A DNA stretch of 64,000 nt, taken from Candidatus Planktophila versatilis. Its GTDB lineage: Bacteria; Actinomycetota; Actinomycetes; Nanopelagicales; Nanopelagicaceae. Each line of letters begins with the position of its first letter. Position 1 is the stretch's first letter. Both the position numbers and the translations under genes were made by a program. Where the stretch lies: assembly GCF_002288265.1 (NCBI RefSeq), contig NZ_CP016778.1, positions 62,001-126,000 on the forward strand. The letters run 5' to 3'. This document shows positions 25,322 to 35,632 of this stretch, piece by piece. The notes under the pieces are model-generated. The model was not told the origin of the DNA, searched no databases, and was given only the letters and a program-made list of their open reading frames with translations.

Positions 25322-25588
25322 ATGTCTGCGTTAGAAAACTCCGAGACTGCTGGTTCCACATTGACCGACCTCGAACGACGCATTCTTGAATTCGAACGTG
25401 ATTGGTGGCGCTTTGCTGGGGCGAAAGAGAGCGCGATTAAAGAGCTCTTTGACCTATCTGCCCCTCGTTACTACCAACTGCTCAATGACCTCATTGATCG
25501 AGCCGATGCCCTTGAGGCAGCTCCGATGCTGGTCAAGCGCCTTCGCCGCCTGCGCGAAGCCCGCATGAGCGCTCGCACCGCCCGCTAA
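25322..25588 (+). CDS. DUF3263 small helical protein
   Basis: The 88-residue protein matches the actinobacterial DUF3263 family: LTDLERRILEFERDWWRFAGAKESAI followed by a helix-turn-helix-like FDLSAPRYYQLLNDLID and a basic tail. It may bind DNA; role unknown. It is a single-gene leaderless unit upstream of groEL. Confidence 0.8.
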   Translation: MSALENSETAGSTLTDLERRILEFERDWWRFAGAKESAIKELFDLSAPRYYQLLNDLIDRADALEAAPMLVKRLRRLREARMSARTAR

Positions 25589-25634
25589 CCACCTCTCGTT
25601 TTGCAGCCTGGAATAAGAACCTCTAGATTTGGCG

Positions 25635-25661
25635 TTAGCACTCACAGGCCGAGAGTGATAA
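25635..25661. promoter_or_regulatory. CIRCE element (HrcA operator) before groEL
   Basis: TTAGCACTC is followed by 9 bases and GAGTGATAA, which differs from the CIRCE consensus GAGTGCTAA at one base. It lies 39 bases before the groEL ATG, so groEL should be repressed by HrcA and induced by heat. The right half is flanked by GGCCGA/TCGGCC, which could form a competing hairpin. Confidence 0.88.
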
Positions 25662-25687
25662 TTCGGCCGGATTCACTCGACCTATAG

Positions 25688-27322
<1,635 letters not shown>

Positions 27323-27343
27323 ATCCTTAGCGTAAAAAGTTAG

Positions 27344-27383
27344 GAAGGCCCTCGAGATTAACCTCTCGAGGGCCTTCTGCTTT
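27344..27383 (+). terminator. Rho-independent terminator of groEL
   Basis: A perfect 14-bp stem (27344-27357 with 27364-27377) and a 6-base loop are followed by tgcttt. The TACGAT box of the next gene begins in that T tract at 27383. Confidence 0.9.
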
Positions 27384-27388
27384 ACGAT
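27383..27388 (+). promoter_or_regulatory. Leaderless -10 box (TACGAT) of the DUF3027 gene
   Basis: TACGAT is 6 bases before the ATG at 27395 and abuts the groEL terminator. Confidence 0.55.
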
Positions 27389-27394
27389 TAGCAG

Positions 27395-28057
27395 ATGAAG
27401 TCATTTAACGCAGAATCCGTAGCACGCGATGCCGCTTTGGCAGATGCCGAATTTGCGACTCAGGTTGGCGACTTCGTCTCTGTTGAATACGATGACGATA
27501 ATCGCGTAGCGACATATCTTTTCGACGCCGTCATTGCCGGCTATGTCGGTTGGCGTTGGTGCATCACACTTGCCAAAGTAGATAAAGATGCTGAACCAAC
27601 TATTTGTGATGTCGTTATTTTGCCTGGCCCAGATTCTCTGATTGCACCTGATCACATTCCTTATATGGATCGCATCTTGCCCGAAGATATTGAACCGGGC
27701 GTTATTGTGCCAAGTATTTTGGAAGATACTCGACTTGTTCCTGGTGTGAACGCACTTGTGCAAGATGAAGACCTTGATGCAACCCAAGTATTTGATTTAG
27801 GCTTAGCGCGTCCTCGTGTTCTTTCCATCGAAGGTCGCGATCAAGCAAGCAAGCGTTGGTATTCAGGTGATCGCGGACCTAATACGCCACTGGCACAAGG
27901 TGCTCCTAAGCCATGCGCCTCCTGCGGATTTTTCTTACCGATCGCTGGATCACTTCGTTCAGCATTTGGCGTCTGTGCCAATGCAATCGCACCTGATGAT
28001 GCCCGCGTGGTTTCTGTGGATCACGGGTGCGGGGCTCATTCAGAGGCAACTCTGTAA
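27395..28057 (+). CDS. DUF3027 protein
   Basis: The 220-residue protein matches the actinobacterial DUF3027 family: FDAVIAGYVGWRWCITLAKV, TICDVVILPGPDSLIAP, and a C-terminal zinc-ribbon-like part with CASCGFF, FGVCANAI and VDHGCGAHSE. The Cys residues could bind a metal. Function unknown. In mycobacteria the relative lies near serC, as here. Confidence 0.8.
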   Translation: MKSFNAESVARDAALADAEFATQVGDFVSVEYDDDNRVATYLFDAVIAGYVGWRWCITLAKVDKDAEPTICDVVILPGPDSLIAPDHIPYMDRILPEDIEPGVIVPSILEDTRLVPGVNALVQDEDLDATQVFDLGLARPRVLSIEGRDQASKRWYSGDRGPNTPLAQGAPKPCASCGFFLPIAGSLRSAFGVCANAIAPDDARVVSVDHGCGAHSEATL

Positions 28058-28090
28058 AACTTTTACGCCTAAAACCCGGTAGCACGCCCC

Positions 28091-28109
28091 ATCGCAAATG
28101 CGATAAATT
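28091..28109 (+). promoter_or_regulatory. Probable promoter of the cold-shock gene with a small dyad
   Basis: ATCGCA-AA-TGCGAT (28091-28104) is a perfect 6+2+6 dyad running into a TAAATT -10 candidate (28104-28109). A ~55-base leader with TAAGGAG precedes the ATG at 28173. Confidence 0.4.
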
Positions 28110-28172
28110 AGCGCCCTGTCCGAATCCCCCGGCTACTAAACGAGTACCGTAAGAATTTAAGGAGTAAGTGCA

Positions 28173-28556
28173 ATGCCTACCGGAAAAGTTAAATGGTTTT
28201 CCCTTGAAAAAGGCTTTGGATTTATTGCATCCGATGAAGGCGAAGATGTTTATCTAGCCGGATCAGCACTCCCAGAAGGCGTTGCAACTGTTAAGCCTGG
28301 AACAAAGCTTGAGTTCAGCGTGATTGATTCTCGCAAGGGGCCACAAGCAATGTCTGTGCACATCATTGATGTACCGGTTTCTTTGGCTGAAAATTCACGC
28401 GTTAATAGCGATGATCTCGCTGCAATGATTGAAGACACCATCAAGATTCTTGATCGTGTTGGAAATGGTCTTCGTCAAGGACGCCATCCATCAGGTGCTG
28501 AAGCAGAGCGTCTTGGTCGTGTTCTTCGCGGAATTGCTTCGCAACTAGAAGCCTAA
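28173..28556 (+). CDS. Cold-shock domain protein with C-terminal extension
   Basis: The 127-residue protein begins with a cold-shock domain (GKVKWFSLEKGFGFIASDEGEDVYL, RNP1 and RNP2 aromatics present) over residues 1-65. A helical extension to 127 is typical of the longer actinobacterial CspB-like proteins. It binds single-stranded RNA or DNA. Unlike many neighbours it has a clear Shine-Dalgarno (TAAGGAG), so it is translated from a leadered mRNA. It ends 4 bases inside the opposing DUF2530 gene. Confidence 0.85.
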   Translation: MPTGKVKWFSLEKGFGFIASDEGEDVYLAGSALPEGVATVKPGTKLEFSVIDSRKGPQAMSVHIIDVPVSLAENSRVNSDDLAAMIEDTIKILDRVGNGLRQGRHPSGAEAERLGRVLRGIASQLEA

Positions 28557-28741
28557 ATACCGCTACGTCTACTACGACGTATTGTGTAACGAATACCCAT
28601 AACGCCTAAGACGGCGCCCACCACACATGTCCAAATGATTTTGGATTCTGCATCAATAACTACTGCGACAGCGCCGGCGCCAATCCAGGCAATGGTTCCC
28701 ACTGCAATAAGAGTGACCGCATTCTTGATGTTACTTGCCAT
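28553..28741 (-). CDS. DUF2530-like small membrane protein
   Basis: The 62-residue protein has two transmembrane helices (AVTLIAVGTIAWIGAGAVAVV and WTCVVGAVLGVMGIRY) and a basic tail (TIRRSRRSG), fitting actinobacterial DUF2530. Function unknown. A TAGGCT box lies 6 bases before its ATG. It follows the 25-residue peptide frame in the same direction. Confidence 0.7.
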   Translation of the reverse strand: MASNIKNAVTLIAVGTIAWIGAGAVAVVIDAESKIIWTCVVGAVLGVMGIRYTIRRSRRSGI

Positions 28742-28747
28742 AGTTAA

Positions 28748-28753
28748 AGCCTA
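28748..28753 (-). promoter_or_regulatory. Leaderless -10 box (TAGGCT) of the DUF2530 gene
   Basis: On the minus strand TAGGCT is 6 bases before the ATG at 28741. Confidence 0.55.
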
Positions 28754-28756
28754 ACC

Positions 28757-28834
28757 TTAGTTACCAAGAAAAATAAGAGCGACTAGTGCAATAAGTGTGA
28801 GGACTGTAATAAGTCTGCGACTTTTATAGTTCAT
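28757..28834 (-). CDS. 25-residue membrane peptide overlapping the MFS gene end
   Basis: The ATG (28834-28832) lies within the last codons of the MFS gene in another frame and the frame ends with TAA at 28759-28757. The peptide starts MNYKSRRLITVLTLIALVAL and ends IFLGN: a basic N-terminus and one hydrophobic helix. The 11-base overlap suggests translational coupling to the permease. Too short for family assignment. Confidence 0.45.
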   Translation of the reverse strand: MNYKSRRLITVLTLIALVALIFLGN

Positions 28835-29987
28835 GTGCTGGCTCCGCATGCGATGGTATGAATTGAATAACAGCATAGGCGATGATCATCAGCACTGGCA
28901 CCATCAAATATGCGCGAGAGATACCAAGGTGATCACCCAGAATTCCAAGTACGAATGGGGATAAACCAATTGCACTTCCGGCCGCCAGTGAGTTCTTTCC
29001 CATTGCTAAATCAGGACGGCCATCACTCAGGCCAATCAGTCGCAAGGATGAGAGTGTGAACTGACTTGATACCCCAAGACCAGTAACTAGCAATGAGAAG
29101 AAGCTAATTGTTAAGTTGTGTGAAAACCATAAGCCGGCAAAGCCAATGAATTGGGTAGCGATACAGATTTTAAGTTGAGTATCAATCTCCCATTGTTTAA
29201 GCAGAATCGGTCCATACCAACGCCCAATCGCCATGCCAGAACCAAATGCCACGACAGCAAGAGTTGCAATAGCAGGTGTGGCATCAGTACGGTCACGGAT
29301 AAGTGCTGCCGCCCAGAAAGAGATTGCGAACTCACTAGCAATGCAAGCAAAGAAACCAAACCAGGAGATCCAGAAGTGGCCGGAAAGCTTGCCACCTTGT
29401 GGTCCATCTTCGTGCGGCACATGCGCCTGCTCATCTCTAATTCTGCGAAAGAAAAATAGATAGAGCACAAATGGCAAGACAGCCAGGATTCCGATGCGCC
29501 ATTGATCTCGGAAACTATCTGCGACCAGTCCCACAGTCAGCGTGCCGATGACATAACCGATAGAACCAATCGCATTTGCTTGCGTGAGCGCCACCGCTGA
29601 TTGCTTGCCATAGTGCCCCGTCAGTGAAGTGACAAAGTTATTAATGACAACTGAGACTCCAAAACCGGCAACAAGTGCCGCCAGAATTGTGAGTTCAACC
29701 GGAGGAGCTGCAACAAATCCGATCAAGCCGATGGAGAAAATGATGAGACCAATCCACCCAGTACTAGAGCGACCAAATCTATGCACAAGATGCGAATTAG
29801 AAAGACCGGCCATGATTGAGGCAACACCCATTGCAGTTCCATGAAGACCAGCGATAGTGAGCGATGTGCCTTGATCTGCGCGGAGCAACGGTTGTGATGG
29901 ACCGAATGCTCCTAGGAAGATATTGACAGCCGCACCTTGTAGCGCGATTGTCCAGAAAAAGGAGTCGCGCTTTACCTTATGGGCCAT
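28824..29987 (-). CDS. MFS transporter
   Basis: The 387-residue protein has twelve predicted membrane segments and MFS-type loops (SNSHLVHRFGRSSTGWIG between helices 2 and 3). Substrate unknown; the family includes sugar and drug exporters and importers. It starts 3 bases after the serC stop, so it is in the serC operon. The first residues MAHKVKRDSF are followed directly by helix 1. Confidence 0.8.
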   Translation of the reverse strand: MAHKVKRDSFFWTIALQGAAVNIFLGAFGPSQPLLRADQGTSLTIAGLHGTAMGVASIMAGLSNSHLVHRFGRSSTGWIGLIIFSIGLIGFVAAPPVELTILAALVAGFGVSVVINNFVTSLTGHYGKQSAVALTQANAIGSIGYVIGTLTVGLVADSFRDQWRIGILAVLPFVLYLFFFRRIRDEQAHVPHEDGPQGGKLSGHFWISWFGFFACIASEFAISFWAAALIRDRTDATPAIATLAVVAFGSGMAIGRWYGPILLKQWEIDTQLKICIATQFIGFAGLWFSHNLTISFFSLLVTGLGVSSQFTLSSLRLIGLSDGRPDLAMGKNSLAAGSAIGLSPFVLGILGDHLGISRAYLMVPVLMIIAYAVIQFIPSHAEPAHEL

Positions 29988-29990
29988 GAA

Positions 29991-31121
<1,131 letters not shown>

Positions 31122-31124
<3 letters not shown>

Positions 31125-31820
31125 AGGGTAGTAACGACCTACTTCCCAATCTGAACTGGTGTTAGCCCGCTCATAGCGCAGGCGATCATGTAAGCGGGAG
31201 TAGCGTCCTTGCCAGAATTCGATGCTAATTGGCGTAACGCGATAGCCACCCCATTGCGGCGGGCAGGGAACGGTTGTTCCTTCCGGCCATTTCTGCGCAG
31301 CACCGGCATAGCGTTGTTCCAACTCTTCGCGGGAAGCTAAGGGTGCAGATTGTGCCGATGCCCAGGCGCCAATCTGAGAACCCCACGGACGAGTTGCAAA
31401 GTAATCTTCTGATTCTTCGCGCGAAATCTTTGCGGCAAATCCGCTGATTGAAACCTGCCGCTCCATGGCATACCAAGGAAAGAGAAGAGTGACTTGCTCG
31501 TGTAATTCAATCGCTTGTGCTTTGCGAGATGAGTAGTTAGTAAAGAAGGTAAAGCCACCATCTGATACATCTTTAAGTAACACTGTGCGCGTGGTGATGG
31601 CGTCTTGGCCTTGCGCATCACTACCTAAAGTGGATAAGACCATCGCATTGGCTTCGACGATAAAGTCATTTGCCGCAGCTTCAGTGAGCCAGCTACCAAA
31701 TGCGGCAAAGGGATCAGCCGGCAAGGACTCGAGTCCGACCTCGCCATAAGAGCGGCGCATGGCTCTGATTGCATCGCGTTCCATCTGGCTCATGGATGTA
31801 TCGAACCTCACTTTTGGCAT
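31122..31820 (-). CDS. pdxH: Pyridoxamine 5'-phosphate oxidase
   Basis: The FMN enzyme makes pyridoxal phosphate. It has RTVLLKDVSDGGFTFFTNY, SRKAQAI, LLFPWYAMERQVSISG, RPWGSQIGAWAS and the C-terminal EFWQGRYSRLHDRLRYER. From the ATG at 31820 it has 232 residues. A GTG at 31853 and an ATG at 31793 (MSQMERD, which aligns best with the E. coli start) are alternatives. PLP made here is the cofactor of the downstream SerC. Confidence 0.88.
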
Positions 31821-31919
31821 GTGTGCACCCCCGCCCGATGTGGTGGTCAGCACCCCCGCGTTAGGTGCAGAATTGGCTCCGAATCAAAGAGTAAAAAGCC
31901 GATATTGAAGGAGCTCACC

Positions 31920-33035
31920 GTGTCAGATGATTTCAAGCCAGGCCTTGAAGGCGTAATTGCATTCGAATCTGAAATTGCAGAGCCAGATAAAGAAGGTAGC
32001 GCCCTTCGCTATCGCGGCGTTGATATCGAAGACCTTGTAGGACGCGTTTCATTTGGAAATGTGTGGGGACTCCTCGTTGATGATGAATTTAATCCAGGCC
32101 TACCAAATGCAGAAGCATTCCCACTACCAGTTCACTCAGGTGATGTGCGCGTAGATATTCAATCTGCGATTGCAATGCTTGCTCCATCATGGGGTTTTAA
32201 GCCACTACTTGATATTTCAGATGAAGAAGCACGCAGCAACCTTGCGCGTACATCTGTGATGGTACTTTCTTATCTTGCACAATCTGCCCGCGGAATCTTT
32301 GCAAATCCGGTATCAGAGGCAGCAGTTGATAAGGCGCATACTGTCGTAGAGCGCATGATGATTCGCTGGCGCGGAGAACCCGATCCAGCACACGTGCGCG
32401 CAATTGATGCTTACTTTGTATCAGCTGCCGAACACGGAATGAACGCTTCTACATTTACCGGTCGCGTTATTGCATCAACTGGCGCCGATGTCTGCGCCGC
32501 ACTTTCTGGTGCAATTGGTGCGATGTCAGGTCCACTTCACGGCGGCGCCCCATCTCGCGTTCTTCACATGATTGAAGAAGTTGAGAAGACTGGAAACGCC
32601 GAAGCATATGTAAAGGGATTACTTGATCGCAAAGAGCGCCTGATGGGATTTGGTCACCGCGTCTATCGCGCTGAAGACCCACGCGCTCGCACACTTCGTC
32701 GCACTGCAAAAGAACTCAACGCACCACGTTATGCCGTTGCCGAAGCACTTGAAAAGGCAGCGCTGAAAGAACTCCATGAGCGTCAACCAGATCGCGTGCT
32801 AGAAACAAACGTTGAGTTCTGGGCCGCAATCATTCTTGATTTTGCAGAAGTACCAGCTCCGCTCTTTACCTCAATGTTTACCGCAGCCCGCACCGCAGGA
32901 TGGTCTGCGCATATTCTTGAGCAAAAGCGCACTGGTCGTTTGATTCGTCCATCAGCTCGTTATGTCGGTAAGGCTCCTCGTAAGCCGGAAGATGTTAAGG
33001 GCTGGGATGCAACTGTCGAGCAGCTTCACAAGTAG
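31920..33035 (+). CDS. gltA: Citrate synthase
   Basis: From the GTG at 31920 the enzyme has 371 residues and condenses oxaloacetate with acetyl-CoA. Catalytic elements are GPLHGGAPSRVL (His), MGFGHRVYRAEDPRARTLR (His and Arg) and LDFAEVPAPLFT (Asp). It is the short actinobacterial GltA2 type. GTG is chosen because AAGGAG lies 8 bases before it; the frame is open further upstream, but that region overlaps the pdxH 5' end. It may share its promoter region with pdxH. Confidence 0.9.
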   Translation: MSDDFKPGLEGVIAFESEIAEPDKEGSALRYRGVDIEDLVGRVSFGNVWGLLVDDEFNPGLPNAEAFPLPVHSGDVRVDIQSAIAMLAPSWGFKPLLDISDEEARSNLARTSVMVLSYLAQSARGIFANPVSEAAVDKAHTVVERMMIRWRGEPDPAHVRAIDAYFVSAAEHGMNASTFTGRVIASTGADVCAALSGAIGAMSGPLHGGAPSRVLHMIEEVEKTGNAEAYVKGLLDRKERLMGFGHRVYRAEDPRARTLRRTAKELNAPRYAVAEALEKAALKELHERQPDRVLETNVEFWAAIILDFAEVPAPLFTSMFTAARTAGWSAHILEQKRTGRLIRPSARYVGKAPRKPEDVKGWDATVEQLHK

Positions 33036-33038
33036 TTT
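33033..33038 (+). promoter_or_regulatory. Possible leaderless -10 box (TAGTTT) of the photolyase gene
   Basis: TAGTTT includes the gltA TAG stop and lies 8 bases before the ATG at 33047. Confidence 0.4.
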
Positions 33039-33046
33039 CAGGCACT

Positions 33047-34402
33047 ATGCGAAACATCATCTGGTTTCGCCGCGACCTTCGCATTGGTGATCATCCGGCG
33101 CTGCTAGCGGCGATGGAAAACAGTGATGAAATTGTGCCGCTCTTTATTTTAGATAAGGCACAGATTGCTGAAGCTGGGGAAAAACTGCTTGCCTATATGG
33201 GGCAATCTCTGCGCGCACTTGATCAATCACTGGGCAACACCTTGCATATTATTGAAGGCGATCAAGTTGAAGTCTTGAAGGAACTTATTGCACGTTATGA
33301 CGTGAAAGAAGTTCATATCTCGGCTGAGTATGAACGCTACGGCGCAGCGCGTGATGCACGAGTTGAAGCTGCTGGAATTCCACTAGTTCGTACTGGCTCT
33401 CCTTACGCAGTTGCGCCAGGTCGGGTTCGTAAACCAAGTGATGACACCCCGTACAAGGTCTACACACCTTTCTACCGCGCATGGCGCACACATGGCTATC
33501 GCTCACCTGCTGCAACACCAAAAAACATTAAGGCACCGATTCCGCCTGCTGAATATCGAGCATTTCCGGATTTTGTTATGCCAGCTGATGTTCACGTGAT
33601 TGAAGCGGGGGAGGCTGCTGCGCTGAAAAGATTTAAAGAGTTTTCTAAAAAAGGTCTTGATTCCTACGATGAGAACCGCAACTTTGCCGGCATTGATGGC
33701 ACCTCAAAGATGAGCACCTATCTAAAATTTGGTGAGATCCACCCACGCACCTTGCTGGCAGATTTAGGTGAGAGCAAATCACATGACACATTCCGCAAAG
33801 AGATTGCCTGGCGCGAGTTCTATGCCGATGTGCTCTGTAATAACCCAGATACTGATACCGAGTACTACGCACCGAAATTTAAAGAGATGCGTTATGACAA
33901 GCCAGGAAAGCAATTTAAAGCATGGTGTGAAGGAAAGACTGGTTACCCATTTGTTGATGCAGCTATGCGTCAATTAGTGCGAGAAGGATGGATGCATAAT
34001 CGCACCCGCATGGTGGTGGCATCTTTTCTTGTCAAAGATCTGCACTTGGAGTGGCAGTTAGGAGAGCGCTTCTTTGCCCAGCACTTAGTTGATTACGACG
34101 TTGCATCTAATGCCCACGGTTGGCAATGGACGGCCGGCACCGGCACCGATGCCTCTCCGTATTACCGCGTCTTTAATCCAATAGAGCAAGGCCGACGCTT
34201 TGATGAAAACGGTGATTACATCCGTAGATATGTGCCAGAACTTGCTCACCTAAGTGCGGCTGAAATTCATGAACCTTGGTTATTCCTCGATGGCTATTCA
34301 CATAACTATCCAGAGCGCATTGTCGATCATGCAGTTGAACGCATTGAATCACTCGAGCGATTAAAAGAGATTAAGGCAGATAAGCCCGAAAAACCGTTGT
34401 AG
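33047..34402 (+). CDS. phr: Deoxyribodipyrimidine photolyase
   Basis: The 451-residue flavoprotein repairs UV-induced cyclobutane pyrimidine dimers with light. The N-terminal antenna domain (NIIWFRRDLRIGDHPALLAA) is followed by the FAD/DNA-binding domain with GTSKMSTYLKFGEIHPRTL, WREFYADVL, MHNRTRMVVASFLVKDL and DYDVASNAHGWQWTAGTGTD. Class I photolyase is more likely than a cryptochrome given the repair-type DNA-binding residues. It suits a sunlit-water lifestyle. Confidence 0.9.
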   Translation: MRNIIWFRRDLRIGDHPALLAAMENSDEIVPLFILDKAQIAEAGEKLLAYMGQSLRALDQSLGNTLHIIEGDQVEVLKELIARYDVKEVHISAEYERYGAARDARVEAAGIPLVRTGSPYAVAPGRVRKPSDDTPYKVYTPFYRAWRTHGYRSPAATPKNIKAPIPPAEYRAFPDFVMPADVHVIEAGEAAALKRFKEFSKKGLDSYDENRNFAGIDGTSKMSTYLKFGEIHPRTLLADLGESKSHDTFRKEIAWREFYADVLCNNPDTDTEYYAPKFKEMRYDKPGKQFKAWCEGKTGYPFVDAAMRQLVREGWMHNRTRMVVASFLVKDLHLEWQLGERFFAQHLVDYDVASNAHGWQWTAGTGTDASPYYRVFNPIEQGRRFDENGDYIRRYVPELAHLSAAEIHEPWLFLDGYSHNYPERIVDHAVERIESLERLKEIKADKPEKPL

Positions 34403-34454
34403 TTTTGTCGCATCTGCAAGTGATTCGCAATTTTACTTCACAAGCCTCTTTCAC

Positions 34455-34460
34455 TATCTT
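34455..34460 (+). promoter_or_regulatory. Candidate promoter of the rhodanese operon
   Basis: TATCTT at 34455-34460 has a TTTACT -35-like hexamer 17 bases upstream (34432-34437). It would give a leadered mRNA covering the leader peptide at 34495. This is the main content of the 34403-34494 gap. Confidence 0.4.
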
Positions 34461-34494
34461 TTCCCAGTATTCACAACTCGGCAAAGGAGTCACG

Positions 34495-34554
34495 ATGTTA
34501 TTTACTAAACGTCGCATTATTGACTACTGCCGCATTTCAACAACAAGTTGCTGA
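34495..34554 (+). CDS. 19-residue leader peptide ending in Cys (putative sulfur-responsive attenuator)
   Basis: The frame encodes MLFTKRRIIDYCRISTTSC and has a good Shine-Dalgarno, AAAGGAG, 7 bases before the ATG. The MLxTxRRxxDxxRxS...C pattern matches short actinobacterial putative leader peptides that I recall upstream of sulfur genes, which end in Cys codons. It lies 71 bases before an exported rhodanese gene. The following ~60 bases contain very few G residues and no clear hairpin, which would suit Rho-dependent control when the ribosome does or does not stall at the Cys codons. Mechanism is inference. Confidence 0.65.
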   Translation: MLFTKRRIIDYCRISTTSC

Positions 34555-34615
34555 TTTAGCTTCCTTTTGCATTATCTAGCTTTATCAAATCTATTTTCAT
34601 ACCCAACAACAAACA
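34555..34615 (+). promoter_or_regulatory. G-poor, C/T-rich leader segment (rut-like)
   Basis: Between the leader-peptide stop and the rhodanese ribosome-binding site (AGAGGA) only three G residues occur in about 60 bases, with scattered C residues and no stable stem. This resembles Rho loading sites. Evidence is compositional only. Confidence 0.35.
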
Positions 34616-34625
34616 GAGGAAAAAT

Positions 34626-35576
34626 ATGTCAATTTCAAGAAAAGTATTAGCTGCCGCAGCGGTTGCAGTGCTCTTTACATCAACTGGTGTTATTCCAGCT
34701 GATGCACGTCCGAAGAATCAAGCTCGCGCAGTAGCGCAACCTGATTGGCTAGAACAGAACATCGATAATCCAAATGTTCGTATCATCGAGGTAAGTACTG
34801 AGCCTGGCATCTACGAGCGTGGTCACATCAAGAACTCGATTAAGTTTGTCTGGCACACCGATCTCGTTGACACAGTAAATCGCGACATCATCAGCCAAGC
34901 TAACTTCACCGCACTTGCACAAAAAGCTGGCATCAGTGATGACACAACCGTTGTCCTATATGGTGATAAGAACAACTGGTTTGCGGCATGGGGAGCGTGG
35001 ATATTTAATATCTACGGTCAAAAAGATGTTCGCGTGCTAGATGGTGGACGCGTTAAGTGGGAAAAAGACGGTCGTGCTCTCACAACCGCTGTTCCAACAT
35101 TTAAGGCAGGTAACTTTGTAGCAAATAACGCTGATAAGAACTTGCGTGCAAGCTTGGCCAAAGATGTTCTTCCGGTAGCGAAAAAGACAAAGATTGCAGC
35201 GCTGATTGATATCCGCGGCGCAGATGAGTTCAGCGGCAAGCTCTTTGCTGCTCCTGGCTTCCAGGAACTAGCAGTACGCGCGGGCCATATCCCAGGTGCA
35301 ATCAACGTCCCATGGGGTTCAAATGTAAATACTGATGGAACTTTTAAGACAGTTGCAGAACTTAAGAAGCTCTATGCTGATAAAGGCGTAACTGGCACAG
35401 ATCAGATCATTACGTACTGCCGTATCGGTGAGCGCTCATCACTGACCTGGTTCGTACTCAGCGAAATTCTTGGATTCCAAAAGGTCAAGAATTACGATGG
35501 ATCATGGACTGAGTACGGAAACTCAGTAGGTGTTCCAATTAATAATCCTTCCGGAACAATTTGGGGAGCTGCGTAA
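34626..35576 (+). CDS. Exported thiosulfate sulfurtransferase (two rhodanese domains)
   Basis: The 316-residue protein has a Sec signal peptide (basic MSISRK, hydrophobic core, likely cleavage after PADA near residue 27). An inactive rhodanese domain spans ~39-155 and a catalytic one ~180-305, with the active Cys at residue 265 in TYCRIGERSS. CysA/SseA-type sulfurtransferases transfer sulfane sulfur from thiosulfate. Export is unusual for the CysA type, which is normally cytoplasmic. A Cys-ending leader peptide precedes it and a YedE-type transporter follows, so extracellular sulfur scavenging is likely. Confidence 0.85.
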   Translation: MSISRKVLAAAAVAVLFTSTGVIPADARPKNQARAVAQPDWLEQNIDNPNVRIIEVSTEPGIYERGHIKNSIKFVWHTDLVDTVNRDIISQANFTALAQKAGISDDTTVVLYGDKNNWFAAWGAWIFNIYGQKDVRVLDGGRVKWEKDGRALTTAVPTFKAGNFVANNADKNLRASLAKDVLPVAKKTKIAALIDIRGADEFSGKLFAAPGFQELAVRAGHIPGAINVPWGSNVNTDGTFKTVAELKKLYADKGVTGTDQIITYCRIGERSSLTWFVLSEILGFQKVKNYDGSWTEYGNSVGVPINNPSGTIWGAA

Positions 35577-35598
35577 TTAGCACCTCACAGCAGTCAGA

Positions 35599-35627
35599 GA
35601 AGAGCCCCGATAGCCTCGGGGCTCTTC
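35599..35627 (+). terminator. Strong hairpin between the rhodanese and YedE genes
   Basis: A perfect 12-bp GC-rich stem (35599-35610 with 35616-35627) with loop TAGCC is followed by ttcctgtg. It ends the rhodanese transcript at least partly. The T tract is weak, so read-through into the transporter gene is expected. Confidence 0.7.
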
Positions 35628-35632
35628 TTCCT

